DNA of 64,000 nt, taken from NCBI RefSeq assembly GCF_900110245.1, contig NZ_FOCZ01000011.1, positions 124,001 to 188,000 on the forward strand, given 5' to 3'. Below, in pieces: positions 18,077 to 26,451 of the stretch (positions within the stretch are counted from its first letter, which is position 1; each line of letters opens with the position of its first letter). The notes below the pieces were generated by a model, which ran no database searches, was not told where the DNA came from, and saw nothing but the letters and a program-made list of their open reading frames with translations. This stretch comes from Niastella yeongjuensis (GTDB lineage: Bacteria; Bacteroidota; Bacteroidia; Chitinophagales; Chitinophagaceae). The translations under genes and the position numbers were made by a program.

Positions 18077-19531
18077 ATGTTATTTAATTCAATCCCATTT
18101 CTCGTATTCCTACCAGTTGTATTTATTCTATATTGGTATCTTTCCAATAAAAAGCTCAAGTATCAAAACTTATTGCTTTTAATAGCCAGTTACGTCTTTT
18201 ATGGCTGGTGGAGCTGGAAATTCCTCATTTTGCTGGCACTCTCCACTTTACTGGATTATTTGTATGGCTTTGGAGTAGGCTCAAAAAGCAGAAAAAAAGC
18301 CAGGTTTTTTCTTTGGCTAAGCATTGCCAACAACCTGGGCATTTTAGGAGTATTCAAATACTACAACTTTTTTGCGGAGCAATTTCAAACGGCATTTGAG
18401 GCTATTGGTATACACACGCATCCAATCATACTTCAGATAGCTCTGCCGGTTGGTATTTCATTCTACACGTTTCATGGAATGTCGTATGTGTTCGACATCT
18501 TCAGAGGAGAGCGACGGCCTATTACAAATTTTGTTGAATACGCCGTTTTTGTTTGCTTTTTTCCGTTACTGGTTGCCGGCCCAATTGAAAGGGCAAATCA
18601 CTTATTACCGCAGATACAGAATAAAAGGGTTTTTAGTTATAGCCAGGCATCCGAAGGACTTAGGCTGATGTTATGGGGCATGTTCAAGAAAGTGATCATT
18701 GCAGATGGATTGGCCATTACGGTAAACGATATATTCAATAATTACTCTACATTAAGTGCGGGTACATTAATCATGGGGGCTATTGGTTTCAGCTTTCAGA
18801 TCTATTGCGACTTCAGCGGATATTCTGAAATTGCCCTGGGCACTGCCAAACTGTTTGGATTTGAACTACTCAGCAATTTTAAGTTTCCCTATTTTTCGCG
18901 CGATATCGCTGAATTCTGGAGAAGATGGCATGTATCACTGTCTTCGTGGTTTAAAGACTACTTATACATACCATTAGGTGGTTCTAAATTAGGAAAGGCA
19001 AAAGCGGTACGTAACACGTTTATCATTTTCCTGGTAAGTGGCTTTTGGCATGGCGCCAGTTGGAACTTCATTACATGGGGTGCAATTCATGCCGCCGGTT
19101 TTTTGCCCTTGTTATTGTTAAACAGAAACAGACAGCACACCAAAGAAATAGTTGCTTTTGACAGAAAACTGCCCAATATGAAAGAGCTTATGCAAATGTT
19201 GGGCACTTTTGCATTCGTAACGTTTGCCTGGATCTTTTTTCGAATACACGACATAAAAGTGGCTATAGATTTCTGCAAACGGATCATCGTAAATGCTTTT
19301 CACGATCCGCTTCAATTCGTGCATAAGCCCGGTGGTTTAATGGTGCTGTATTATATAATCCCACTTATTTTGGCCGACTGGTGGATCAGAAGAAATGAAA
19401 GAGTAATAAGGCCAACCCCATACAGAATATTGAATTGGGCTATAGCCATAGTGATGGCCATTTTCATTATCAACACCTTCTTTACGTACCTGGACAAACA
19501 ACCCAGCAGTTTTATTTATTTCGAATTCTAA
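18077..19531 (+). CDS. MBOAT family O-acyltransferase (AlgI/DltB-like)
   Basis: A 484-residue polytopic inner-membrane protein that moves acyl groups across the membrane onto extracellular glycans. Family signs: the N-terminal LFNSIPFLVFLPVVFILYWY, YCDFSGYSEIALG (near residue 241), WRRWHVSLSSWFKDYLYIPL, and GFWHGASWNFITWG with the catalytic histidine (near residue 323). About 10-12 hydrophobic segments. The stop overlaps the next gene's ATG (TAATG), so it is coupled to an SGNH-like partner as in algI/algJ systems. The acceptor glycan is unknown; the nearby GT2 and FkbM genes suggest a surface polysaccharide. Confidence 0.93.
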   Translation: MLFNSIPFLVFLPVVFILYWYLSNKKLKYQNLLLLIASYVFYGWWSWKFLILLALSTLLDYLYGFGVGSKSRKKARFFLWLSIANNLGILGVFKYYNFFAEQFQTAFEAIGIHTHPIILQIALPVGISFYTFHGMSYVFDIFRGERRPITNFVEYAVFVCFFPLLVAGPIERANHLLPQIQNKRVFSYSQASEGLRLMLWGMFKKVIIADGLAITVNDIFNNYSTLSAGTLIMGAIGFSFQIYCDFSGYSEIALGTAKLFGFELLSNFKFPYFSRDIAEFWRRWHVSLSSWFKDYLYIPLGGSKLGKAKAVRNTFIIFLVSGFWHGASWNFITWGAIHAAGFLPLLLLNRNRQHTKEIVAFDRKLPNMKELMQMLGTFAFVTFAWIFFRIHDIKVAIDFCKRIIVNAFHDPLQFVHKPGGLMVLYYIIPLILADWWIRRNERVIRPTPYRILNWAIAIVMAIFIINTFFTYLDKQPSSFIYFEF

Positions 19532-20454
19532 TGAAAAATTTACTTAAAAAAGTATCGTTTTTTTTGCTGCTCAGCTTCACGCTATTTTTTGTATTGAAAT
19601 ACATTTTCATCAATCGCGAACCCAAGTCGTTTAACAGCGCGTTTGTCGATAAACTGAAAATTCTACAGGCAAACAAGAATAAAAAAAAGATCGTTTTAAT
19701 AGGCGGATCGTCGGTTGGCTTTGGGTTATCGGCAGAACTGATGGAACAAAAACTGGGCATTACCACAATCAACCTCGGTCACAATGCAACCCTTGGCCTG
19801 GTAGATTTTCAATCGTTCATTGAAAAGAATCTCACAAAAGACGATATCATTGTATTTTCACCGGAGTGGCATATTTATGCGCATCCCGATTTTGTTGATG
19901 CCGCCTCCATCGATAACCTTATTCGGCATAATCCGGAATATGGAAGGCTGATCGGAAATCCTAATTATATAGTTGAATCGTATTTCGCCAGCATTCGCTT
20001 TTCGCAGTATGTGCATGATGGAAATGAGATCATATACCGCTACCATTGTTATAATGCAAATGGCGATATTATTTCGCATTGCGGGTTAAAACCTAAAGGG
20101 CCCAAGTATTATAGCGTGTATGAAGACCCTATGCAGCTTAATTCATTCGCGAACTACTTTCCATTTTTATCAACAAATAAAACGGTTTACTTTTTTCCAC
20201 CTACTCAAACGCGTGTTTACCAGGAACATAAGAATTACTTTGCACAAATTGAAAAGGCCCTGGTAAATCAAAGATCCATTTTGGTAGATAACGTAGTTGA
20301 CAATGTGTACCCCGATTCTGTTTTCTTTGATGAAGGTTATCATCTAACCTGTGATACACGGACCCAACGTACAGAAAAATTAATAAGCTATCTGACCAAT
20401 TCGGGAGTTGTAAACAACCGTTCCCTCACAAAAAATAAAAGCGCAGATCAATAA
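19531..20454 (+). CDS. Membrane-anchored SGNH-like protein paired with MBOAT
   Basis: A 307-residue protein. The longest frame starts 32 codons upstream inside the MBOAT gene; the ATG overlapping the MBOAT stop is preferred because it gives a signal anchor (KNLLKKVSFFLLLSFTLFFVL). Then VLIGGSSVGFGLSAELMEQKL (about residues 52-72) resembles block I of the SGNH fold with a Ser in GGSSV, followed by TINLGHNATLGL. A C-terminal FDEGYHLTCDTRTQRTEKL could carry the Asp/His pair. It presumably sits in the periplasm and completes acyl transfer started by MBOAT. Sequence similarity to AlgJ/DltD is weak, so the call rests mainly on context. Confidence 0.72.
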   Translation: MKNLLKKVSFFLLLSFTLFFVLKYIFINREPKSFNSAFVDKLKILQANKNKKKIVLIGGSSVGFGLSAELMEQKLGITTINLGHNATLGLVDFQSFIEKNLTKDDIIVFSPEWHIYAHPDFVDAASIDNLIRHNPEYGRLIGNPNYIVESYFASIRFSQYVHDGNEIIYRYHCYNANGDIISHCGLKPKGPKYYSVYEDPMQLNSFANYFPFLSTNKTVYFFPPTQTRVYQEHKNYFAQIEKALVNQRSILVDNVVDNVYPDSVFFDEGYHLTCDTRTQRTEKLISYLTNSGVVNNRSLTKNKSADQ

Positions 20455-20561
20455 GGATTGGCGCCCCGTCTCTTACCTTTTGACCTCACGACACCGGCAT
20501 TCATATAATATTTTTTCACAATTAGTGTTTTTACGCTAAATTCAGATAGAAAATATATTAT

Positions 20562-21509
20562 ATGGACCCCAAAAAGATAATCACCATTTTCGGCGCTACG
20601 GGCGCCCAGGGCGGTGGACTTGCCCACGCAATTCTCCAGGATAAAAACAGTTCCTTTGCGGTCAGAGCGGTTACACGCGACATCAATTCCGATAAAGCAA
20701 AGGCATTAGGCCAGCTCGGTGCAGAGGTTGTCGCCGCCGATATCGATGTACCTCAGTCTGTAGAGAATGCGCTTCGCGGCGCTTATGGCGCTTTTTTCGT
20801 TACCTTTTTCTGGGCACATTTTTCAGCAGAGAAAGAAAAGGCAGAAGCGGCCATCTTTGTCGAGGCCGCCAGGCGGGCAGAGCTGAAACATGTTATCTGG
20901 TCTACGCTGGAAGATACACGCGACTACGTTCCGCTTACTGATCAACGAATGCCTACCCTTCATGCCCGGTATAAGGTGCCACATTTCGATGGCAAAGGAG
21001 AATCTGACAAATTATTTACAGCCGCCGGAATACCCACCACATTTATGCTCGCGTCTTTTTACTGGGACAATTTCATCTACTTTGGCGCCGGGCCTAAACG
21101 AGGCGAAGACGGTAAGTTAGCGCTTACACTTCCGATTGGCAATTCAAAAATGGCAGGTATTGCAGCCGAAGACATTGGCAAATGCGCCTATGGCATTTTC
21201 AAAAGGGGAACAGAAATGGTGGGAAAAAGAATTGGCATTGCAGGCGAACAATTAACCGGGAACCAGATGGCCGATGAATTGAGCAAGGCATTGGGTGAGC
21301 AGGTCGTTTACAATAAAATTCCTGCTGATGTTTACAGAGGCTTTGGTTTTCCCGGCGCCGATGACCTTGGCAATATGTACCAGTTTTATGATGAGTTCGA
21401 AAAAGAATTGAATAATACCAGGGATGTGGACAGATCAAAACAACTAAACCCCGACCTCATGAACTTTGCGCAATGGCTCAAGAAATATGCAGGCAAAATC
21501 CCACTTTGA
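20562..21509 (+). CDS. NmrA/HSCARG family NAD(P)-binding protein
   Basis: A 315-residue atypical short-chain dehydrogenase fold. ITIFGATGAQGGGLAHAIL is the dinucleotide loop (GxxGxxG) and VRAVTRDINSDKAKAL follows strand 2 with a basic residue suited to NADP. The active-site YxxxK is not conserved, as usual for NmrA proteins, which act as redox sensors or unusual reductases. It is monocistronic, with a 107-bp gap from the SGNH gene and converging on tRNA-Asp. Confidence 0.88.
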   Translation: MDPKKIITIFGATGAQGGGLAHAILQDKNSSFAVRAVTRDINSDKAKALGQLGAEVVAADIDVPQSVENALRGAYGAFFVTFFWAHFSAEKEKAEAAIFVEAARRAELKHVIWSTLEDTRDYVPLTDQRMPTLHARYKVPHFDGKGESDKLFTAAGIPTTFMLASFYWDNFIYFGAGPKRGEDGKLALTLPIGNSKMAGIAAEDIGKCAYGIFKRGTEMVGKRIGIAGEQLTGNQMADELSKALGEQVVYNKIPADVYRGFGFPGADDLGNMYQFYDEFEKELNNTRDVDRSKQLNPDLMNFAQWLKKYAGKIPL

Positions 21510-21553
21510 AATCCGAAAAATCAACCGGCTAAAAGGAAAGCGGAATAAAAAGC

Positions 21554-21587
21554 AAAAAGGTCCTCCGATTTTCGGAGAACCTTTTTT
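21554..21587 (-). terminator. Terminator of tRNA-Asp
   Basis: On the minus strand GGTTCTCCGA, AAA, TCGGAGGACC followed by TTTTT, immediately after the tRNA 3' end. A second, decayed copy lies near 17.88 kb. Confidence 0.7.
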
Positions 21588-21588
21588 G

Positions 21589-21662
21589 CGGACCGGACGG
21601 GACTCGAACCCGCGACCTCCGCCGTGACAGGGCGGCATTCTAACCAACTGAACTACCGATCC
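21589..21662 (-). tRNA. tRNA-Asp(GTC)
   Basis: Complete cloverleaf on the minus strand. Acceptor GGATCGG pairs with CCGGTCC, discriminator G, and the T arm reads CGGGTTCGAGTCCCG. The anticodon stem CCGCC/GGCGG encloses CTGTCAC, giving anticodon GTC. The CCA end is not encoded. Length is 74 nt. Confidence 0.95.
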
Positions 21663-21984
21663 TTTTCCTTTTCAACGTTTTCGCCGGATGGCTCATCGTT
21701 TTTGGGAGTGCAAAGATAGGAGTTTTAAGATATCTCCAAAAAATATTTTCATGTTTTTTAAAGAAAATTAAATTTCTACCTCGCGCATTTACAAAGAACC
21801 TAGTTGCTCACCGTTTGCAAGTTATACTACCTACAACCGGTTTGCTGCCGCGAAATTAAGGAATTGAGTTTGAAAAATTCAAATTCTCTGACAATTCATT
21901 TTGATTGTTTATAGCCCCAACCTAAAAATATTCAAATGAACCCTGACCTACCGGTTTTTGACCTCCGAAAACTGAAACGATCTA
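21663..21984. other. Intergenic, AT-rich
   Basis: Upstream of tRNA-Asp and presumably holding its promoter on the minus strand. Several T/A-rich runs but no clear TAnnTTTG match and no open frame of note. Confidence 0.4.
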
Positions 21985-22153
21985 TTATTGTTTCCGCAAC
22001 TCTCCCAACGCCTTTTTACCACTTTCACCAAGCGGATTTATTTGAACCGATTTTTCATAGTACTGAATAGCCAGGTCTTTTTTACCGGCCTTTGCATAAG
22101 CCTCCGCAAGACTATCCCAAACATTATAAAAACACCTGCCAAAAGATAACCGT
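21985..22153 (-). pseudogene. C-terminal TPR fragment of a lost gene
   Basis: The minus strand encodes NVWDSLAEAYAKAGKKDLAI, then QYYEKSVQINPLGESGKKAL and GELRKQ before TAA. This is a textbook tetratricopeptide repeat of the type closing Bacteroidota serine-hydrolase or alpha/beta-hydrolase proteins. The frame is open for only ~56 codons upstream to a stop at 22155 and has no start codon. The 5' part of the gene is gone. It lies between tRNA-Asp and an AraC gene. Confidence 0.65.
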
Positions 22154-22191
22154 TACTGAATCTCAAATATTTATTATAACTATGCGCTCTT

Positions 22192-23046
22192 ATGACACCC
22201 TACGTTTTAGAATCGAACCATAAGAAGATCGGACTAGAATTTATCACCGACAAATCGCTTACGCAGTTGAATAGTGATAAATATAAAAGCTTCATTAAAA
22301 TCCTGTACCTGACTAAAAATGCGTCCCTCACCATAGATTATAAAAAGTTTACTACTTCAACCAACAGCTTATTCTTTATAAACAGTAACCAGCATTTTCA
22401 AATCCATAGCATAACCGAAGACTCAGGAGTAATGCTTTTTTATAACCGCGATTTCTATTGCGTGCAGATCCACGACAATGAGGTTTCCTGTGATGGCCTC
22501 CTGTTCAATAATATTTTTGAAATCCCTGTTGTTGAAATTCCGGATAACCTGCAGCCGTTTATTTCAGCCACCATCGACAATATAAAAGAAGAGTTCAATG
22601 GTGACCAATCCTCCCGGGAAGAAATGATCCGCACCTATTTAAAACAGATCATTATTAAAGCAACCAGGCTTTGGAAACAACAGCATGCAGATCAAAATAA
22701 CCTGTCAACTTCCTATGACGCCGACTTTTTCAGAAACTTCAGCCGGCTGGTGGAAGTTCATTTTAAGGAAAAACATGGACTGGCAGACTATGCAGACCTT
22801 TTAATGGTAACGCCCAAAACACTGAATAAAAAACTATCGAAGCTGCATGTAAAAAACCCCAATGATATTATTAAAAACAGGATAATCCTGGAAGCAAAAC
22901 GCCTGCTCTCCTTCTCCACCATGAGCATAAAAGAAATCGCATATCACCTCGGGTATGATGACCCGGCTTATTTCAACAGGCTGTTTACAAATAAGGCGAA
23001 AGCAACACCGGCAAGTTTTCGAAAACAATATCAACAGGAATTGTAA
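22192..23046 (+). CDS. AraC family transcriptional regulator
   Basis: A 284-residue regulator. The N-terminal ~160 residues are a cupin-like sensing module (SLTIDYKKFTTSTNSLFFIN). The C-terminal HTH pair is clear: YADLLMVTPKTLNKKLSKLH, then SIKEIAYHLGYDDPAYFNRLFTNKAKATPASFRKQY. It is followed by a terminator and then by an alpha/beta hydrolase gene on the same strand with a good promoter, its probable target. Confidence 0.9.
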   Translation: MTPYVLESNHKKIGLEFITDKSLTQLNSDKYKSFIKILYLTKNASLTIDYKKFTTSTNSLFFINSNQHFQIHSITEDSGVMLFYNRDFYCVQIHDNEVSCDGLLFNNIFEIPVVEIPDNLQPFISATIDNIKEEFNGDQSSREEMIRTYLKQIIIKATRLWKQQHADQNNLSTSYDADFFRNFSRLVEVHFKEKHGLADYADLLMVTPKTLNKKLSKLHVKNPNDIIKNRIILEAKRLLSFSTMSIKEIAYHLGYDDPAYFNRLFTNKAKATPASFRKQYQQEL

Positions 23047-23070
23047 CCGCACTCTTTTTATAGATCATTG

Positions 23071-23100
23071 AACCATCCGTCAGCTGGCGGATGGTTTTTT
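23071..23100 (+). terminator. Rho-independent terminator
   Basis: AACCATCCG, 8-nt loop, CGGATGGTT followed by TTTT, 24 bp after the AraC gene. Confidence 0.8.
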
Positions 23101-23162
23101 ATTGCTCATCTGTTAAAAAAATGGTAAGGGAAAAAAGTACAATTTTTTGGCCCTTTTACACA

Positions 23163-23193
23163 TTGACCCGCGCGCCGCTGCGGTATAGCTTTG
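23163..23193 (+). promoter_or_regulatory. Promoter of the alpha/beta hydrolase gene
   Basis: TTG at 23163, 20-bp gap, then TAGCTTTG (23186-23193): an exact Bacteroidota -33/-7 pair. The predicted transcript starts near 23199, leaving a ~23-nt leader. Confidence 0.6.
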
Positions 23194-23221
23194 TGTTATC
23201 AAATTCATCAAAACAACAAAC

Positions 23222-24277
23222 ATGAAAAATACGACGCTTATCAAATCACTTTCTATTGCATTGCTTTTTATAACAGTAAACGCATTTAATATTATGTCTC
23301 AAACAACCAATTCAACCAAACCAGAAAACGATCCGTTAATCTTAAAAGACGTTCGCTTATTCCTGCAGGCTTTAAATTCCGGCAACGGCAAGCCGCTTGA
23401 ACAACTATCCCCTGCCGACGCCAGACAGGTTTTAATTGGCGCTCAAAAATCAGTAACCGTTGATTACTCGGGCATCGAAGAATCTGAAAAAACAATTACC
23501 CAGGATGGCATTTCTATAAAGATCCATATCGTTAAACCCGTTGGCGCTAAGAAAGACCTTCCGGTATTCATGTTCTTCCATGGTGGTGGCTGGGTTTTAG
23601 GCGACTATCCCACTCACCGTCGCCTGGTACGCGACCTGGTTGTAGAAAGTGGCCTTGTAGCCGTATTCCCCGACTATACGCCTTCACCCGAAGCGCATTT
23701 CCCGGTAGCTATCAACCAGGCTTATGCGGCTACCAAATGGGTTTCGCTGCATGGGGATGAAATAGGAGTGAATGGAAAAAAACTGGCAGTTGCCGGTAAC
23801 AGTGTAGGTGGTAATATGGCCGCGGTGGTTGCTTTGATGGCCAAAGACAAAAAAGGCCCTGAAATTAAACAACAGATCCTGCTGTGGCCTGTAACTGACG
23901 CCAGTTTTGAAACCAGTTCTTACAATGAAAAAGCCAATGGCCGGTTTTTAACAAAAAATATGATGATCTGGTTTTGGGATAACTATACTACTGATGCAGC
24001 TGCCCGTAACCAGATCTATGCTTCGCCGCTGCGTGCGTCTCTTGAACAATTGAAAGGTCTTCCACCAGCATTGGTTCAAACAGCTGAGCATGATGTATTA
24101 CGTGATGAAGGGGAAGCCTATGCACACAAACTGGATGAAGCCGGTGTTGCAGTAACCCTTACCCGTTACAATGGCGTCATTCACGACTGGGGCTTATTGA
24201 ACCCACTCGCCAAATTACCTGCAACCAGATCTTCCATGTTACAAGCTGCGGCTGAATTGAAGAACGCACTTAAATAA
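23222..24277 (+). CDS. Secreted alpha/beta hydrolase, HSL-type esterase
   Basis: A 351-residue esterase/lipase with a signal peptide (SIALLFITVNAFNIMSQ). Hormone-sensitive-lipase signs: oxyanion motif FFHGGGWVLGDYPTHRRLV (near residue 118), nucleophile elbow GNSVGGNMAA (Ser near 196), Asp in HDVLRDEGEAYAHKL, and His in GVIHDWGLLN. It should hydrolyse short-chain esters in the periplasm or outside. It has its own promoter and a terminator, and sits downstream of an AraC regulator. Confidence 0.92.
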   Translation: MKNTTLIKSLSIALLFITVNAFNIMSQTTNSTKPENDPLILKDVRLFLQALNSGNGKPLEQLSPADARQVLIGAQKSVTVDYSGIEESEKTITQDGISIKIHIVKPVGAKKDLPVFMFFHGGGWVLGDYPTHRRLVRDLVVESGLVAVFPDYTPSPEAHFPVAINQAYAATKWVSLHGDEIGVNGKKLAVAGNSVGGNMAAVVALMAKDKKGPEIKQQILLWPVTDASFETSSYNEKANGRFLTKNMMIWFWDNYTTDAAARNQIYASPLRASLEQLKGLPPALVQTAEHDVLRDEGEAYAHKLDEAGVAVTLTRYNGVIHDWGLLNPLAKLPATRSSMLQAAAELKNALK

Positions 24278-24291
24278 TCCGTTCTGATGAC

Positions 24292-24322
24292 AAAAGGACC
24301 ATCGTTGATGACGGTCCTTTTT
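24292..24322. terminator. Bidirectional terminator
   Basis: AAAAGGACCATCG, TTGATG loop, ACGGTCCTTTTT between two converging genes. Confidence 0.75.
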
Positions 24323-24332
24323 GCATTTGGCT

Positions 24333-26078
24333 TTAATAGTGCGTATGATTAACTACATTGTTCTTTAAATACATGAGGTCCTTCTTTGAATCCTTATTGG
24401 TGTAATGCGCCTGTTTAGCTCCGTATACCCGCAGATACCCCTGACTGAGTGTAATTACCTCTTCGGCGCCCTTTCCCATAAAATCGAACATATGAAATAC
24501 CGGGTCAGGAAAATACAACTCGCCCTTACCCTGGTCGTTGATCTTAAACTTGTACCAGAACAATTGTTCCTTATTCGTTCCACTCCAATTTCCTTTTACA
24601 AAATCAGGGTTGCCATTAAGAGGGGCTCCGGGCCATTTGAACAGCATATTCCCTTTGTTATCGAACCAGAATAACTGGCTGAATAAATAAGGCTCGTTGA
24701 TCTTGCGGTTACCATACGTTCTGCCGCCTACCACCACCTGTGGGCCACTGGTATTTTTTAAAAAATTACCTACCTGGATCTGCTGACTATGCTCAGCCAC
24801 CTGCTGCCACATCAATTTACCAGTCATAGCCTCGTAGGTGTAAACGCCGGTTTCGCTATTCGCCGTTACTATATCAGTTTTGCCATCACCATTCAGATCA
24901 CTGAATTTATAACTATCGGCATGATCGTGGTTATCGAACAACTGATCGAAGTGATTCCAGATCTCTTTTCCTTTTGCATCCAGCAACAGATGCCCCACCA
25001 GCACTTCATCGATGCCATCTTTGTTCAGGTCAATGGGGTAAATGTAATGTCCGAAATGATCTTTCTTCCTGTTCTCCGTATGCATCCACAGTTCTTCGAG
25101 GTTGTTGTTATAGGCATTGATATTTATTGTTCCACCCATATCAGTAAAAACAACCAGTTCATTCGGCGCTCCTGGTGTTAATTTGGCAATGGCCAGCCGG
25201 AAATTATTGTATACATGTGGCAACGGCCGTGTTGGCCAGGGAATCTGTTTTTTTATTTTACCGCTCGCGCCATCTGCTATTACCAGCCACTCCTTATTAT
25301 CGAAATACCGCCAATGTACCACCTCGGCCTTGCCATCGTGGTCAAAATCCCATAATACGCCGGGCGCTTCAAACTCCGATCTTTCTTTGGTATATTCTTC
25401 AGGTGCCTTCCACTCCCACAATTGCCGGCCGCTGTTATCGAATACATGGGCAGAGAAATCGCGCTCCAGCACCATGAAATCTGTTTTTCCGTCGCCATCC
25501 ACATCGCCAAATTTAACGTCGCTGGAGGGCGGTATTTTGTATTCCTTTAGTAACTGTACTTCTTTAGCCAGTTGAAACGGAACAAGGTCTTCTGCCTTCA
25601 GAGAGGCGTTTCTTGAAAGCACCAACACATCAACTACCGCCCCGGGATCTATACGGGTGATCTTGAAATCTGCAGCGCCTTTTTTCAAATTAAAATCGCC
25701 CCCCTTCTTCCACGACAAAACCGTATCGCCAAACTCCTCCTTTGTTACTGTATTATTTACCGAAACCCGGAAGCTGCTTCCTCTCTGTCCGATACTGCGA
25801 ACATAAAGATGGTACTGGCCATCTTCCGGTATTGTTATCCGCTTTAATAAATTGGTTTCGGAATTTAAAACGAGACCGGTATTATTGAATAACCAGTCAA
25901 CATGCTGGGCCTCGGCATTAACTATAATATTGCCTTTTGGCTGATCGTCAAGAAAGTCGGACGCTGGAATAATAACTGTAGCTGGCAGGGTGTCTTTGGG
26001 ATTATTTACCTGTAGGGCAAAGGCAATCATTAAGAAATAAAGCATACACAAGCTTTTGTAATCGTTATTGTGAATCAT
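24333..26078 (-). CDS. Secreted FG-GAP/VCBS repeat beta-propeller protein
   Basis: A 581-residue protein with a weak N-terminal signal (LCMLYFLMIAFALQ). Residues ~35-165 look like a beta-sandwich/CBM module (EDGQYHLYVRSIGQRGSSFR). From ~190 on there are FG-GAP-type calcium loops: FGDVDGDGKTDFMVL, WDFDHDGKAEVVHW, IDLNKDGIDEVLVG, FSDLNGDGKTDIVTA. The arrangement resembles the propeller of PL11 rhamnogalacturonan lyases, but catalytic residues cannot be confirmed. It is a candidate polysaccharide-binding or -cleaving protein. Confidence 0.75.
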   Translation of the reverse strand: MIHNNDYKSLCMLYFLMIAFALQVNNPKDTLPATVIIPASDFLDDQPKGNIIVNAEAQHVDWLFNNTGLVLNSETNLLKRITIPEDGQYHLYVRSIGQRGSSFRVSVNNTVTKEEFGDTVLSWKKGGDFNLKKGAADFKITRIDPGAVVDVLVLSRNASLKAEDLVPFQLAKEVQLLKEYKIPPSSDVKFGDVDGDGKTDFMVLERDFSAHVFDNSGRQLWEWKAPEEYTKERSEFEAPGVLWDFDHDGKAEVVHWRYFDNKEWLVIADGASGKIKKQIPWPTRPLPHVYNNFRLAIAKLTPGAPNELVVFTDMGGTININAYNNNLEELWMHTENRKKDHFGHYIYPIDLNKDGIDEVLVGHLLLDAKGKEIWNHFDQLFDNHDHADSYKFSDLNGDGKTDIVTANSETGVYTYEAMTGKLMWQQVAEHSQQIQVGNFLKNTSGPQVVVGGRTYGNRKINEPYLFSQLFWFDNKGNMLFKWPGAPLNGNPDFVKGNWSGTNKEQLFWYKFKINDQGKGELYFPDPVFHMFDFMGKGAEEVITLSQGYLRVYGAKQAHYTNKDSKKDLMYLKNNVVNHTHY

Positions 26079-26131
26079 TAAAGCTATCGATCACATCACT
26101 AGCAACCATCCTGACTTATCCTGAACCCATA

Positions 26132-26163
26132 TAAAAAAAATCATCCGCCGGTTGGCGGATGAT
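26132..26163 (-). terminator. Terminator after a gene remnant
   Basis: On the minus strand ATCATCCGCC, AACC, GGCGGATGAT followed by eight T. It stands 10 bp after the stop of the small remnant tail at 26173, which supports that tail having once been a real gene end. Confidence 0.75.
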
Positions 26164-26172
26164 CCTTTGTTT

Positions 26173-26300
26173 TTAAGAATGGCTATACTGCTCATGATTG
26201 TATTGCAGAAATTCTTCAAATTCATTGACAAACTCGTCTGATTACCTCTTTGCCAGGGCCCATGAAAAGCAACACACAATCTGTTACTTTCTCTTAACAT
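26173..26300 (-). pseudogene. Frameshifted tail of a small lost gene
   Basis: The minus strand encodes DEFVNEFEEFLQYNHEQYSH then Ser-stop (26173-26241), a natural-looking C-terminus just before a strong terminator. Upstream the same frame is closed, while the neighbouring frame reads LCVAFHGPWQRGNQT. Joining the two needs one frameshift near 26240. No family recognised. It is divergent from lrp, where a regulated target would be expected. Confidence 0.35.
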
Positions 26301-26451
26301 GCGAGTAAAATCTACACAAAGGTGGTTATAATAGAATTAAATAACAATACTATCCTCCTTTTTAGTAAAAACAACTAATTTTACTACAGTTAGACAGACT
26401 TTATATAGTTACAACCCTTTAATTCGCCCCTGAGAAGTAAAAAAAACTATT

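Noticed and set aside
17901-18182. 93-codon frame upstream of MBOAT
   Set aside because: It starts inside the tRNA-like repeat, overlaps the MBOAT start in another frame and has no protein-like conservation.
21444-21647. 67-codon minus-strand frame across tRNA-Asp
   Set aside because: Runs through the tRNA and its terminator; translation of a tRNA region is spurious.
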